A stretch of 64,000 bases of DNA from Fasciola hepatica (taxonomy: Eukaryota; Platyhelminthes; Trematoda; Plagiorchiida; Fasciolidae): contig CANUEZ040000028.1 of assembly GCA_948099385.1 (NCBI GenBank), forward strand, positions 124,001 through 188,000, given 5' to 3'. Shown here in pieces: positions 45,183-56,710 of this stretch (its first letter is position 1; every line of letters starts with the position of its first letter). The notes beneath the pieces were generated by a model. The model was not told the origin of the DNA. It did not search any database and saw only the letters and a list, made by a program, of their open reading frames with translations. Both the position numbers and the translations under genes were made by a program.

Positions 45183-46389
45183 ATAAGAGATAATGTATCG
45201 AAAAAGGAAAGCCGATTTTATGTATAAAGAGAAATTTCTTGTTTTAAGAAAAGTACAAATCAGATCGGACCAGATCGGATCAGATCAGATCACAGGATAA
45301 GGAGACTCAAGCCAAATTAGTACCCAGTTTCTTGCACCCGAGGCTCCAGAGATCCACACGTGCTACAACAGAAAAACGAAACTTAGAAGTTCGTTCCAGC
45401 GGTCACGACAGTGTCATAGATTTCTGATAGCCTGACCATCCACTTCCTCTTCCCCAAAACAAGAGACATCCGAAAGTAGTACAACCAACCTCAGACCCCA
45501 CTGACGGATGAGACATGGTAGCACAAAAAGCAGCCCGCGTCAGAGGTGAGACCTCGACGCTTACTTTCTTTAGCCCTCTCTCTAGACTGTCGTGGTGGTG
45601 CCTGCGTGGATGACACTGAAGGCTTTTATTCTTTCCACTACAGTTACAGAAAAGACTGGAGGATGCCGTAAAGAACTTGAAAGAAGAGAAAGGGAAAAAT
45701 ATTTGGAAAAAGAAGAAGACGAGGAAGAGAAGTTCGGCGATTCGGAATCTGTTTAGAAGTAGCAGTTATGCTGGCTTCAGTAAAGGTGAAACTGTCCCAT
45801 CCTGGCACGTCAGATCTAGGACACTCCACCGTACTAGGACTCAATCTGCAACGCGACGCACAACCCTATCTCTCTTAAGTATTCAGTTTGATTCCGAAAC
45901 GGGATGGGGATCAATCGTGCTTTGGGTGATCATGGGTGATACGTTGGGATTAGTTATCTGATGCCAGGGAGGCAGATCCCTGCATCCTTTTGCCTAAGAG
46001 CTGACCTCATTTTTTTCTGACCTTCGATTTTCAGGTGTGGGGCATCCTCAATGTCCTCAAGGACTTTTTCAGTCCACGTGATTTTTGACAGTCTAGCATC
46101 GTACCTCACTTTTTTTTGCAAGCTTCCGCTGTCGAGGCTCGATGGTTCCCTTTACCACGTCACATTCTGACAGCACTTAGCTAGGATAGGGGCCAACCGG
46201 AGCGTACAATACACCAGTTTTGTACTGACCTTCCGCCAGGCCAAGGATCACAGTATGGTGACGTTTTTGGGCAAAAACAGTAATGTTTTGATGTCTAGCG
46301 TTTCTATTTATACAGTCTCTTCCCATACGGTCTTGCCTCATATGTGGCAGTGATTGAGCTATGTGCGCGGCCATAGGCGTTTAAATTCG
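45183..46389. other. intergenic stretch
   Basis: Contains a short GATCGGATCAGATC-type tandem at 45262-45292. No coding domain was recognised; the frames at 45644-45961 overlap on opposite strands and look fortuitous. Confidence 0.4.
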
Positions 46390-47070
46390 CAGTGGCGTCT
46401 TGCAGCTGTAAGGAAACCAGATGTGAAGATATGTAAGCTCAATTTTGTCTGAACTGTCTGTCAAACTGGGTTTCAGTTTATTTTTGCAAAGCGGCGAGCA
46501 GAAGTTAAAATTCAACATCATCCACACTCGAGCGTTACTTCACAGGCCTAGCTCCCTTATTTACTAGTGAAACCTTTTTTATAGTTTCAAACACTGCTTG
46601 TGCGATTACTCAGGGAGTCATGAGATAGTCAGCCACTCTACATTAAGTCTCCGAACAAGCTGTCCCAGTGGGAACCTAACTTTCTTTTGAACTCACCGAC
46701 AGTCTGGGCCTTCACTACCTGAGAATGGGACTTTATTCCATGGATTTACTACTCGCTGGGCGAAAAAGCCATCACTAACTACAGCCTTGCAAAGGAGTTT
46801 CACAAGCTTCTGCTCGTGTCACCTGAGCTTTTCATCTGCTTTTCTTGGGCTCAACTGAAGTCCCCTTAAATCCGAGAAGTCTCTCATAATCCCGAAAGCT
46901 TCAACGAGAATCCCCTTTAACCTCATTAGTTCCAGAGAAAAGAGCTTTAATTTTTTTAAGCCTCACTTCATAAAGTCGGCTTCGGAGGTCAGTAAAATTT
47001 CGTGTGAATCTCCTTTGCACAAGTTCAAATAATTTTCTGTTCCAAATGAGACTGAGATGCCAAGGTTAAA
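46390..47070 (-). pseudogene. CR1/Jockey-type LINE C-terminal fragment
   Basis: Conceptual minus-strand translation from about 47060 gives FELVQRRFTRNFTDLRSRLY, RLKKLKLFSLELMRLKGILV, EAFGIMRDFSDL and then, after a stop, FFAQRVVNPWNKVPFSGSEG. This is the RV.N.WN.LP tail of CR1-type LINEs, preceded by the Y..RL..L.L.SLE.RRLRGDLIE segment. The RT proper is absent. It differs in detail from the LINE tail at 30680-31040, so it is a separate family or subfamily. Confidence 0.8.
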
Positions 47071-48245
47071 GGGAGTACTCTAGAAGCTGTTTTACACTTC
47101 TAGAATTGTTGTTCCATTCGAGATATCTTATTTGGCTTCGCGCGTTTATTAGAATCGTTTTTAGGCGAGAACATATCTGGACAGCGATTTAATGTAGAAT
47201 AAGCCTTGTTTATTATCGTTTTTGGTTCGCAAGACAGGAAAAATCATCCTAATTTTGGGTGCGTACAAGCAAAGGTAATTGGTCCTATTTAACTTGGTGG
47301 AAAAACCTAGTGACGGGTAGTTTTTAGTGACTTCCAGTGGGGACAGAAAATCTGCAGGAAACTATAGAGTGATCACTTTCAGGGAATTTATCTTGGACCA
47401 GAGTGGACATCTGGGCTACACCCAAATTAAACATTAACCCCGGAGCATTGACTGATCTCTTTAGGGAGGACATGAGCTCAACCCACCCCGCGAGGCAGAT
47501 GGTGGTTACGTAGTCGATTGAGTTTTGCGGAGAAGTGGATGTTGACCAACAAACACCTGATGTTTTTAGGTCACATTTTATGAGTTTGGATCCACTAGGG
47601 AGATCGGCGACGAAATTCAGAACGTCACTAGTAACTAAGACGTCAAAACTACTTAGGCTAGACGAACGACAAACACAATCAGTCTAAACCGTATAGTGCT
47701 CACTTTTAATGCTGAGCCATACTGAATCTCTTATACTGTCCAGGATGAGATGCTCAAAAAAAGGATGCGAAGAGGCCTTCCCTTACATATAATAAACAGC
47801 CTCCACCACGCTGATCTGATCTTTTTTCCTGAAGGCCATATAAACTATCACAGCTGTGTCTCAGGGAAGGGGAACGTGTTCGTTAACACCACCCGGCTTG
47901 GTTGAACACTGGAGCAATTAAGACAATTACAAGTACTGTGTTCACACCTTGTTGAGTCTAACCATTCACACTATTTACAAAGTCCGGGGCAAGCAATCAA
48001 GACTTGTCAGGTGTCTCATCTTAGCCACAGCCGAAGCCGTGAGCATTTGACTCTACAATCCTCCACTGTGAGCTCAGAAACAGTTTTTGCAAGTACTGAA
48101 ACTTCCATAGCCTGCTTATTGTCCCCGAACACGTGTGCAACCACTCGAACGTTCTTCACTGTGATCAGTTTCACACGCACACACACACGTGCACAGACAG
48201 ATTTGGATGACTATTCCCCTTCGTTGTTTTGAGTCATATTTAATG
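47071..48245. other. intergenic stretch, nothing assigned
   Basis: Short frames only. A CA-rich run lies at 48174-48190. No domain was recognised. Confidence 0.4.
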
Positions 48246-48674
48246 TTATGTATTGGTATTACCAGGAATAACTGAAAACGAGCTTGTTCGCCAAGTTGTT
48301 TTGTTCTCAGTGTGTTCTGTGGGATTTTTGGTACATGTTCCATTTATTAAAATAGAACGGTTATCTCCTGTGAGAGCAATGAAAAGCACCGAGTGCATCT
48401 CGAGTAATAATGATCGAACGTTGAGTAATATCGAAGATAGAAGCCCAGATTGGAATTTATTAGAGTGAACACTACTAGAGGCTCCATTATGAATATGATC
48501 ATCGTGAAATTGCAGTGGGGGAGATGGAAGTCGATTTGTTGGTGTAGATTGTTGTGTGTCGCACAAAGGTGAAGATGTCAGAATATCAAATTGGGGAGTA
48601 TCCGCCAAAATGTCAGTGACATTTTTATTTGGACAACTGAAAGTTCCAGGTTGTTGCAACGGAGGTACTTCCAC
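48246..48674 (-). other. hypothetical open frame, possible exon
   Basis: A 142-codon minus-strand frame, rich in Ser, Thr and Pro in its first half (for example TSSPLCDTQQSTPTNRLPSP). AG dinucleotides that could serve as splice acceptors lie at its upstream edge. No known domain. The composition of the first 80 codons looks more protein-like than the surrounding sequence. It could be a host exon or a chance frame. Confidence 0.25.
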
Positions 48675-48772
48675 AGTTTGGAAAGACTGAGATGCGAAAA
48701 ACTACGATTGTCGCAATAAAACCTGATATGATCTTTTTCCTTAGTGAGCAAAATATCGTGTGAGTAGTTGGC

Positions 48773-48776
<4 letters not shown>

Positions 48777-48842
<66 letters not shown>
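48777..48842. repeat. (TA)n microsatellite
   Basis: About 33 uninterrupted TA units. It abuts the 3' end of the Gypsy RNase H remnant with only a few bases between them. Confidence 0.97.
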
Positions 48843-48843
<1 letters not shown>

Positions 48844-49848
48844 CATCAAGGGGAATACGTAACAAGGCATCTACAAACAAGTTTAACTCACCTTTAATGT
48901 GTCGTAGGTCGGCCGTGAACCCAGAAATATGGCCTAATAGTCTGACTTCTAGTGAGGAGTAACGGTTAGACTTAGTATGCATTGCATACGTCAGAGGTTT
49001 TTGGTCGGTGAGGCTGATAAGATATCGACCTTCGACTGTGTGGCGAAAAAGTTTGACGACGTTATACACAGCCAGAATTTCGAGAGCGAAAGAGCTGTAT
49101 TCCGTTTCCGTGGGACTGAGGCGTCGAGAGAAAAATTCTAGTGGTTGCCAAATCCCAGAAACGAGCTGTTCCAGGACCGCTCCGCTGGCAAAGTAAGATG
49201 TGTCCAGAGCTATGCTAAGAGTGGCCGACGGAACTGGGTGCATAAGAAGTTTAGCGTATGCTAATGTTGCTTTAATCTTCGAGAATGTTACTCGTGAGGC
49301 ATCCGTAAGCAATAACTTACGTGGGTTGCCACGACGTAGGTCGGTTCACGGAAGCAAACGTTCAGCGGCATAGGGTATGAAACGAAGATAGAAGTTAAAT
49401 AACCCAAAAAATGTTTTAAGCTCCTTGACTGAAGACAGCACGGCGTAATCTAAAATAGCACGTACGTTAGCCTCGTATGGTTTAATACCACATTGAGTGA
49501 TCTTGTGGCCGAGGAACACGAGTTCCGTTTTGCCAAGTTCACGTTTGTCGGGACTGACTACTATTCGATGTTCAGACCGAAGTTGAAATAGTAACGTCAA
49601 AAGTCGGAAATGTTCATGCTCGATGATGCGATTAGCAAGTCATCGGTATAGACGTGAACAAATTCCAAGTCTTGCGCAGTGCTATCGATAAACTTCTGGT
49701 ATGTCTGAACTGCATTTCGAAAAACAAATGGCATACGTAAGAACTCAAACTGATCAAAAGCCGTCATGACAGCTGTTTTCTCGACATCTTCAGCAGCGAT
49801 ATTGTACCGTGACCGGTGGTCCGTTAGAGATAACGTGGTGCACCACAC
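48843..49848 (-). pseudogene. Gypsy RT and RNase H remnant
   Basis: Minus-strand frames in order. 49848-49597 has RYNIAAEDVEKTAVMTAFDQ, FEFLRMPFVFRNAVQTYQKF and the catalytic box VHVYTDDLLIASS. 49600-49346 has DKRELGKTELVFLGHKITQC and LKTFFGLFNFYLRFIP. 49312-48843 has RNase H with SIALDTSYFASGAVLEQ, SSFALEILAVYNVVKLF, LISLTDQKPLTYAM and LRHIKGELNLFVDALLRIP. The two RT Asp residues and the D-E-D set of RNase H are visible. Two frameshifts break it, the RT N-terminus is missing, and the similarity stops at the (TA)n tract. Confidence 0.9.
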
Positions 49849-50214
49849 AACTAGTCACTGCATCCGTCACTTCAAATGGTCTAGTCAAAACGGAGAATTT
49901 GATGGGTAAAGACTGAAAATCGTAAGGAATGTTTGAAAATCAGGTGGTACTCAGCGAAATGTCTATCAGCAGTAGCGTGAACATAACAAGCCCAGAACGA
50001 CAGGAATAACCAACGGGAAACTAATGGACTGCGGTGAAAGTTATTTGCATGCTTGTAGGCAAGTGTATGCCAGCTTGTCAGTGAACACAAAGAACAATTA
50101 GACAATTACAACAGCTCGACGGGCTGTGACTTCAGAGTTATCAGCGGTGACACACCCCGGCTGGGATTGTTCAAACGTGTGGGAAACTGGACCAGGGGTA
50201 TTTTAATTTTTACT
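49849..50214. other. spacer between Gypsy and PLE remnants
   Basis: No motif was recognised. It might include the missing N-terminal RT region of the Gypsy remnant in unrecognisable form. Confidence 0.35.
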
Positions 50215-51060
50215 ACTGAAGAACTTTTTATCCCTCTTGTTAACGTTCTTAGCTCTATTCACCCAAACCTCAGTGTATCTCACGAAGAAGAACGCGATAA
50301 CAGTTTCTAAATATTCTATTAACCAGGCGTCAGGATGGGACTCTACAGCACAGAATCCATCGAAAAGCAACGTGGGGCGGACGTTATTTACAATTCCCCA
50401 GCTTCGCCCCAGTGGCTTACAAACGTGGATTGGTCAGAACTCTCTTCAACAGAGCCCAGAAAATATGTACAGAAGATCAAATACAAAACGAAGAGGAGTT
50501 CATAAAAAGAACGCTGCTGGCCAACGGTTATGCGGAGAACTTTATCAGACAAAATCAGAGGCCGAGACTTTTGCGCGCGAAAACAATGAACGTGGAAAAG
50601 AAGCAAGTTTTTATTATTTTGCCTTTTAAAGGAGATCATTCATTCAATTGAATAAATTGTAATCTCAAGTCAGCTCTAAGGCACACATACACAACGGCGG
50701 AGTTGCTTTCGCTGCAGACGATCAAATGGTTATGTTTTCAAAATCACTCAAACAGCCTTGCTGATCCCAATGTCTCACATATTGTCTATCAGTTCACTTG
50801 CAGTTGCGGTGACGTATACATTGGCAGGACGGATCGTTGTTTAACTCAACGAGTGTCAGAACACAAACCCTAATGGCTGTCAAACTTGATGACGCAACCT
50901 GCTGGGACAATACACAACGAAGTGAAACCGCCAGCTTTTTCGATTGCAAGACACTTGATTGCATCAGGTCACAAAGTTGACCTGATCCAGTGTTTCAAAG
51001 CATTGTTGCGCAATCCAACACCGAAACTATTAGCGTTTGTGAAGCTATTTTAATCATGAT
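50215..51060 (+). pseudogene. Penelope-like element 3' part: RT C-terminus and GIY-YIG endonuclease
   Basis: Plus-strand frames shift. The region starts after the RT catalytic box with an SIHPNLSVSHEEERDNSF-like stretch at 50255-50310, then SIHRKATWGGRYLQFPSFAP and frame 50412-50651 with YKRGLVRTLFNRAQKICTED, EEEFIKRTLLANGY and VFIILPFKGD. From about 50760 comes the GIY-YIG nuclease: VSHIVYQFTCSCGDVYIGRT, LTQRVSEHKP, and later IARHLIASGHKVDLIQC. PLE elements join an RT to this nuclease. The 5' part is truncated and at least two frame breaks occur. The YIG core, the Arg and the C-x-C are kept. Confidence 0.88.
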
Positions 51061-52710
51061 GCATCAGCCAGCACTCTGTGCACAAAAACGATTGACCCAA
51101 AATGTTGTAAAAGTCCGGTAAACCTTGTCATGCTCTTTCCTCGTCGCCCGCATTCGTTAACCCTTTCTACTATGCGTCGACCAACTGCTCGTCAATGTGC
51201 CGCTTCGCATTACGCCAACACGATAACGAGAGCAACTCTTCCCAAGACCCATGGACTGGAGAACACGGTCAATTGAGAGAGATGGAGTGAGTGAGTGATT
51301 AGCATATATTGCTAGATCGTGCATGGAGTTGATCCTTACTATAGTGTGGTTCAGTACGGGCGAGATCATGGGACCCGCGATTCAAACTGAAACCTTCAAG
51401 TATCCGGCCGTATTAGTTGTTGTTTTTGTCACTCCCCCTCAGTCTGAACCAGGGCCATTGTTGTGAGCCAGCGTTTCGGATCGTTTTTGTGGTGGTTGTT
51501 CAATGTCTATACCTGACAAGCCATCTTGCTCGGTTGCATCAGGCTCTCTTATTATTGGCGGAGCTTCATCGTATTTCGTTTCAGACAAATTGAACTGCAA
51601 TAAAAATTACAGGATTCAGTTATTTTGATTCTTTCTCCTGAATAAGCTGTATGCGGAAGAAGTTGAAATGTTTCATTCGACAATGTCGGAAGAAAGCTGA
51701 CAATCGGTTTACTGTCGTTGGTTAAAAAAATCGATTTTTTCACAAGTATTTTCTGAAACTGAATTGGACGGACGTAAAACAATAACAATACAGAAACGGT
51801 TTTGGATCAAATTCATCAAGCTGGTTGGGACTTGCTAGTTTACTGGGCGAATTTCGTTGTTCTAGGACATTCTCATTGACTCATAAAAACTTGAAAGACG
51901 AAGAAATTTCACTTGGATATATCACTACTGGCATTGACATTTAAAGTACTGGGCAAGTGAGAGTATATGTGCTGCTCAAGATGGCAGCTGGTAAATAAGT
52001 ATGCAACAAACCCGGTAACATGGCAACATGCTTGAACGGAATGGACCTTATCCTTGGTGTGAACTTCAGTAAGTGTGAAACGTGTCACCAAGTGGCACGA
52101 AAAGGGAGATGGGGAAAAGGGGACTGGGAGTTTCTACACGGGAACTATGGAATAATCGCTAGTTGTTGCCACGTATACAACAACTGTTGCACAAGGTTAC
52201 GTTGCTTGTACACCTCCGGCTTCAATAATCTTATTGCAGTGGGTCATGACTTTGTTACTATCCGTCTGCGTAATCCTTGGGCTTGATCTTTGGGAGTAGT
52301 CAGGGCTGTTTTGAAAGCAGTCACTGTATCCATCAGATGCCCACCGTTTACCAGATGTTGTGGGGTTTAGCTACTGATAGTCTGCACTACTCCCTTGAGT
52401 AAATAATTCGGGACATGTTCCATAGGCGCCTTGTCGTATGTCTAATATATTGTGCGCCACAAATGCATGCAAAATGATGTAGAACGAAGCAATGAGACTA
52501 ATGAGACAACCCGTCCTTGGATTATTAAGCAACAAAAGGCATAGTACTTCTGAAGATTTGGACATGTGCAGTAGAATTTTTACACTTTTACTCACCCACT
52601 ACTATCCATAGCTGCATACGTACTCTGACTTACGCAGTAGTGCACATGCAAATACTTAAGGTGACATATAAAAATTGTACTGTATTCACCCTGGGTGTGG
52701 CGGAGGATAT
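51061..52710. other. intergenic stretch
   Basis: No coding domain. 51175-51315 shares patches with 34555-34670, and an NATTAGCATATATTG-like block is shared. This could be a decayed part of a PLE terminal repeat or another dispersed repeat. Confidence 0.35.
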
Positions 52711-52755
52711 GCACCACTGATGAGCTCTAACAAGAGCGAAACTCGAGTCTGGTGC
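52711..52755 (+). ncRNA. type I hammerhead ribozyme
   Basis: All core parts are present in 45 bases. Stem I is GCACCA (52711-52716) with TGGTGC (52750-52755). Next is the box CTGATGA (52717-52723). Stem II is GCTCT with AGAGC closed by AACA (52724-52737), followed by GAAA (52738-52741). A very short stem III CTCGAG (52742-52747) precedes the TC cleavage site, predicted to cut after C52749. Upstream CGGAG and downstream CTTCCG could extend stem I with internal loops, as in natural type I ribozymes. Such short-stem-III hammerheads are known from PLE retroelements and related repeats of metazoans. RNA self-cleavage is inferred from the motif. Confidence 0.9.
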
Positions 52756-55146
52756 TTCCGAGTGCAGGTTGGTCGGATGACCTGAGGTTTGCGCGTGAAA
52801 CGTGGAGTCCAAAAGGACAATCAATCAAACGAAAATTTTTCGTAAGCTCATACGCTTAGATTCTAGCCGAAAATATTCGCTGAAAATCCATCGCATTTGG
52901 ATTTCACAGAATATAAAGGAGAGAACTAATGGAACCAGAGGTTGTGCATATAAATTGGTTCACAGTTGACTTGATACTATCTCATTGTTCTTCATCATTA
53001 GGCCGAAATACGGAACAGAGGTATTCTTATAAATTTCAGTGGGGAAAATCAAAACATGCTTTCGGGTAGGAGCAGCAGAAAGAAAACTCGGCGTGCAACA
53101 AGAGCGTATTATTCAAAAGTATCTGGTGTGGGTGAACTTCTTTCGAGAGGCAACATTTCCGTCAATAAATTTAAAGATGAGTTTCTGATCAGAGATAAGG
53201 GAAACATTGACAATTATCATTAAACCGCGAAATATAACTTTGAGGTATGGTTTCATGAGAACAGGAAAAATTACCGAACAGTAGTGTAAGGTAGGGGAAA
53301 CGTTGATGGAATCAAGTAAACAGGATTGGCTATGGAGTCTGGAACTGTGAGCTTGTAGCGGTTGCCATCTTCGTCCATACTTTTACCACGTTTATTGTTT
53401 AACTGAACGATGACTGCCAAGCGCGGTAGCCATTTGACCGTTGCTCTTGCGCACGCTCTCACGCACGCTCCCAAATACACGCTAACCACTATCTCTCCCA
53501 ATCGCCTTCTCGTTCTCACGGGTCGTGGAGAATACTGTTCTGGTTATCATATTTGTGCAGTGCCGCACAGTAGAGTAACGTGCAGGTGGTCCACGCAGTA
53601 CAAAGGACCGAAGCACGCGTTTATTAAGGAAACCGCGAAGTAAGGTCTAATCAACCTTACAAGCTCACCACTATGAGAAGACAAACGTCACGGATTTCCA
53701 ACATATGAGTTTCTATGCTTAGACCACTGGAGGTGGCTACACATTGCTAATCCTAGGTACTTGGTGGAATCGAATCCAGATAAAGAACCCTTAATAATTG
53801 TCTCATAGTCTGTGAGGAAAGTGAGACGTAAAGCTGTGAAGATGTACTGCGAGCACTTCAATGGTTTCAGTGTGAGATCAGAATGGATGGAGAAAGGTTT
53901 GACAAATTTTACTATATATGCTGAAACCAGAATAATTGCGCATCGTTTGGTTAAGAACGACATCCGGTACTTACTTTAAAAAATTAGCGGAGGAGTTGGG
54001 ACACATTGATGCAAACGTGAAACAGGTATGCCAATAGTATGGCCCCTTGATGCACTCTGGAGCTGTTGATAAGGAGCTTGGAAGAAAGTTTTTCTAGTTT
54101 GGTGCATGGCGTCTTTTCAGTTAACCAATTAAAATATATCTAAATTACTAGGAATTCACGCTTTTCGTAAACTAGAACCATGGAACTGAAGAGGAAATAC
54201 CAAGTAAAACTAGAGGGTGATGAAGGGGAACAGCAATGTTGGCACCTGATGAAGCAGTCCGCAAAGATGGAATTTGATTACCTGTGGATGAGTTAATAAT
54301 TTGCCATATGTTGCTTTAGTTGACTCCCGTGCCCAATGCCGTTCGCAGTAGATTGAATTAAATTGACAATACAAATTCACAAGCACTATACGCCACCTCG
54401 AATGTATAAAAGTCCCATCACACCCGTTAATCCTTTTGTAGGACGTTAGTAGCAACCAGAAATGGTAATAATGGTAACATTCATCCTTTGATCACGAGTA
54501 CACTGCTTTAAATTTTCTCTGTAATCCCTGGGGGTTAGGAGGAATCCGGCTACTGACAAAACTTTCAGTAGTAAAACTGGAATTCCACCGATATGGACTA
54601 ACATCGCGGTTATTGGACAGACTGTACTACGTCCTGATGAAGTGTGTCATCATATAATAGAGCAACCAAAACTCTTCTTCCTCCTCTTCGTTTGTCGTAA
54701 TATTAACAGGAAAAACTAATCAACTCCAATCCCCGTAAATCACATATACCGGAAATACTTCCCTACTGTCAACATGTTTTGAAAATTCTACTATATCCGA
54801 TATTACTTTAAAAAGTACCTCTGTGCACGCAATGCCTACATGCATTTGTCCATATATGTGAGCCATTCTACATCTGCATAGGACTTTCGGCCACTGCGAC
54901 TGTTTTACTCTGGACCGCTGGACGTAAAGCCTTTAGGTTTTCGCTGTTGAATCGTCCAGGCTGCATACTGGAAGTTTGCATATAATTGTTCGTCTTATGA
55001 TTTTTTATTCCAGTACCGTCGAACTTTACAGGCCAGTCTTTGCTGGATTTTGGATTCCTACAAAGATGATACACGTCTTTCAAATTCTAAATAATAACGG
55101 TAAGTTATCTAGTGGACTCATAGCAAGTGAATTCACCGGAAATGCA
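52756..55146. other. intergenic stretch downstream of ribozyme
   Basis: The first 80 bases may belong to the repeat carrying the hammerhead. The rest shows no domain, only short frames. Confidence 0.35.
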
Positions 55147-55320
55147 ATCAAGGTAGTATATTTTTGCTTTGTCGTTCTGTTTGGGGCTCGTATTGCAACA
55201 CTCTTCCTTGGTCTGGTTAGGTGTATTATCCTGTGAGAAGAACAAAGGAGTGATGACAATATTAGCACGATATCACTGTCTTGCACTCATAGGCTGCTAT
55301 TTCAACTGATATGAGTTGAA
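55147..55320 (+). repeat. dispersed repeat copy 1
   Basis: Aligns in direct orientation with 56528-56710. Shared blocks are GTAGTAtATTTTTG, TCTTCCTTGGTCT, GAGAAGAaCAAAGGA and TGTCTTGCACTCAT. No coding signal consistent between the two copies. Confidence 0.6.
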
Positions 55321-56527
55321 TGTGATAAGCTTCATGTTTGACCAAAGTGCACCAGGTCGATGAAAGAACTCAAACTGATGCAAATGTTTGAGTTCTGCTC
55401 ACTGTTCTTAGTTTCGTTTCGTAGTCGCCTTGGTAAGGGCAAAAACCAAACCACTTTCTCGGGTTCCGTTCATCGACCCTGTATTAACTTATAACTGCAA
55501 ACTTACCGTGTTTTTTGAACACCGATATGGTGATACTGCTGACTTCTAAATGACTAACCAAGGGATGTATCTAAATTCTGATCGATTGTTATCCCCGCCT
55601 CTCGTTCTTCCACGTTTACTTGTGCATTTGAGCTGCATAGTTCATGCTCGCGAGGTGAGTAAAATCTACCATTCGTTACCAATCCGACTTGGTTCAGATT
55701 TGTGATAGAACGGCAACAACTTCCGCGATGAGCTCACGGCAGTATGCGCGGGATAAATTCAATCAAACCACAACTTTCGTTAGCACTTCGTACTGCAAAC
55801 TCTATTTGTCTTGACTTGCGGGAAGAGTTCACTTTAACAAGCTTCTGTTCTATCTGAAACAACAAAAACGGCAAAATCTCCACCAGCCCAAAGCTCAATA
55901 ACTGTATCATCGGGGACCCACACTTTCACTAATCGAACCCTAACATGACTGAAAACAGCATGTTCAGTACAGAGTGTAACCGAAGAAACGGCAAAGTCAA
56001 AAATCAGAGGTCGGAGTGGATTCTAGGTAAAATAAACCCAAAATGATATCTGGGAAATATTTTTTACCTATGAACGATCCAGGTCAAAGCACCATCACCA
56101 ATGTAAAAATTATCTTTAAGTAATGAAACCACCGTGACAAAGAGAGATTACCCCAGAAGAACTTTTAAGTTATCTATAGTCTAATACTCGATGACCGACT
56201 TGTCTAGAGAAATCTTTAGTTGTGTAGAAGTCTGTGACTCTAAGTAAAAGGTTTTGTGTTCATTTTTATCTCTGTCTAACCTGAAGCCTTAGCTTGTTGC
56301 TGATCGAGCACGGCTCTGGCTTTTGTGGAATTCGGAAACTTTCATTTATGACAGTAACGCCTAAAAAGCCACAAGACTGCAGTGACTGCTGTTGTTTAGA
56401 TGTGTAAAAATGCCATTTAAACCACTGTTTTGCGCATGAGAAGTGTGATAAAACATGAATCAGTAACTTTCAGAAATAGACACTAGGGAGATTTTTCCAA
56501 AGCAAGTTGAGTTTTCGGGTACCCTGA
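55321..56527. other. intergenic stretch between repeat copies
   Basis: No gene or named repeat was recognised. Confidence 0.4.
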
Positions 56528-56710
56528 TAAGGTAGTACATTTTTGAATGTAAGTCAGCTGTTTACTTGCTTTGCTGTACTTTTTATGGATACCGTCTTCC
56601 TTGGTCTTGCTAGATTAGGAGAAGACCAAAGGATTGATGCCCATATGACTATCATCGTCTTGCACTCATGCTTTATTGCTCCCACTGCTACGAGTTTGAT
56701 TCTAACTTCC
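56528..56710 (+). repeat. dispersed repeat copy 2
   Basis: Direct-orientation partner of 55147-55320, about 1.38 kb away, with some 70% matching bases by eye and a 30-base indel near the start. The family is unknown. Confidence 0.6.

Noticed and set aside
48768..48962. Frames rich in IYIYIY
   Set aside because: They are translations of the (TA)n microsatellite.
54625..54680. CTGATGA at 54636 as a second hammerhead
   Set aside because: No GAAAC box or paired stem II follows it.
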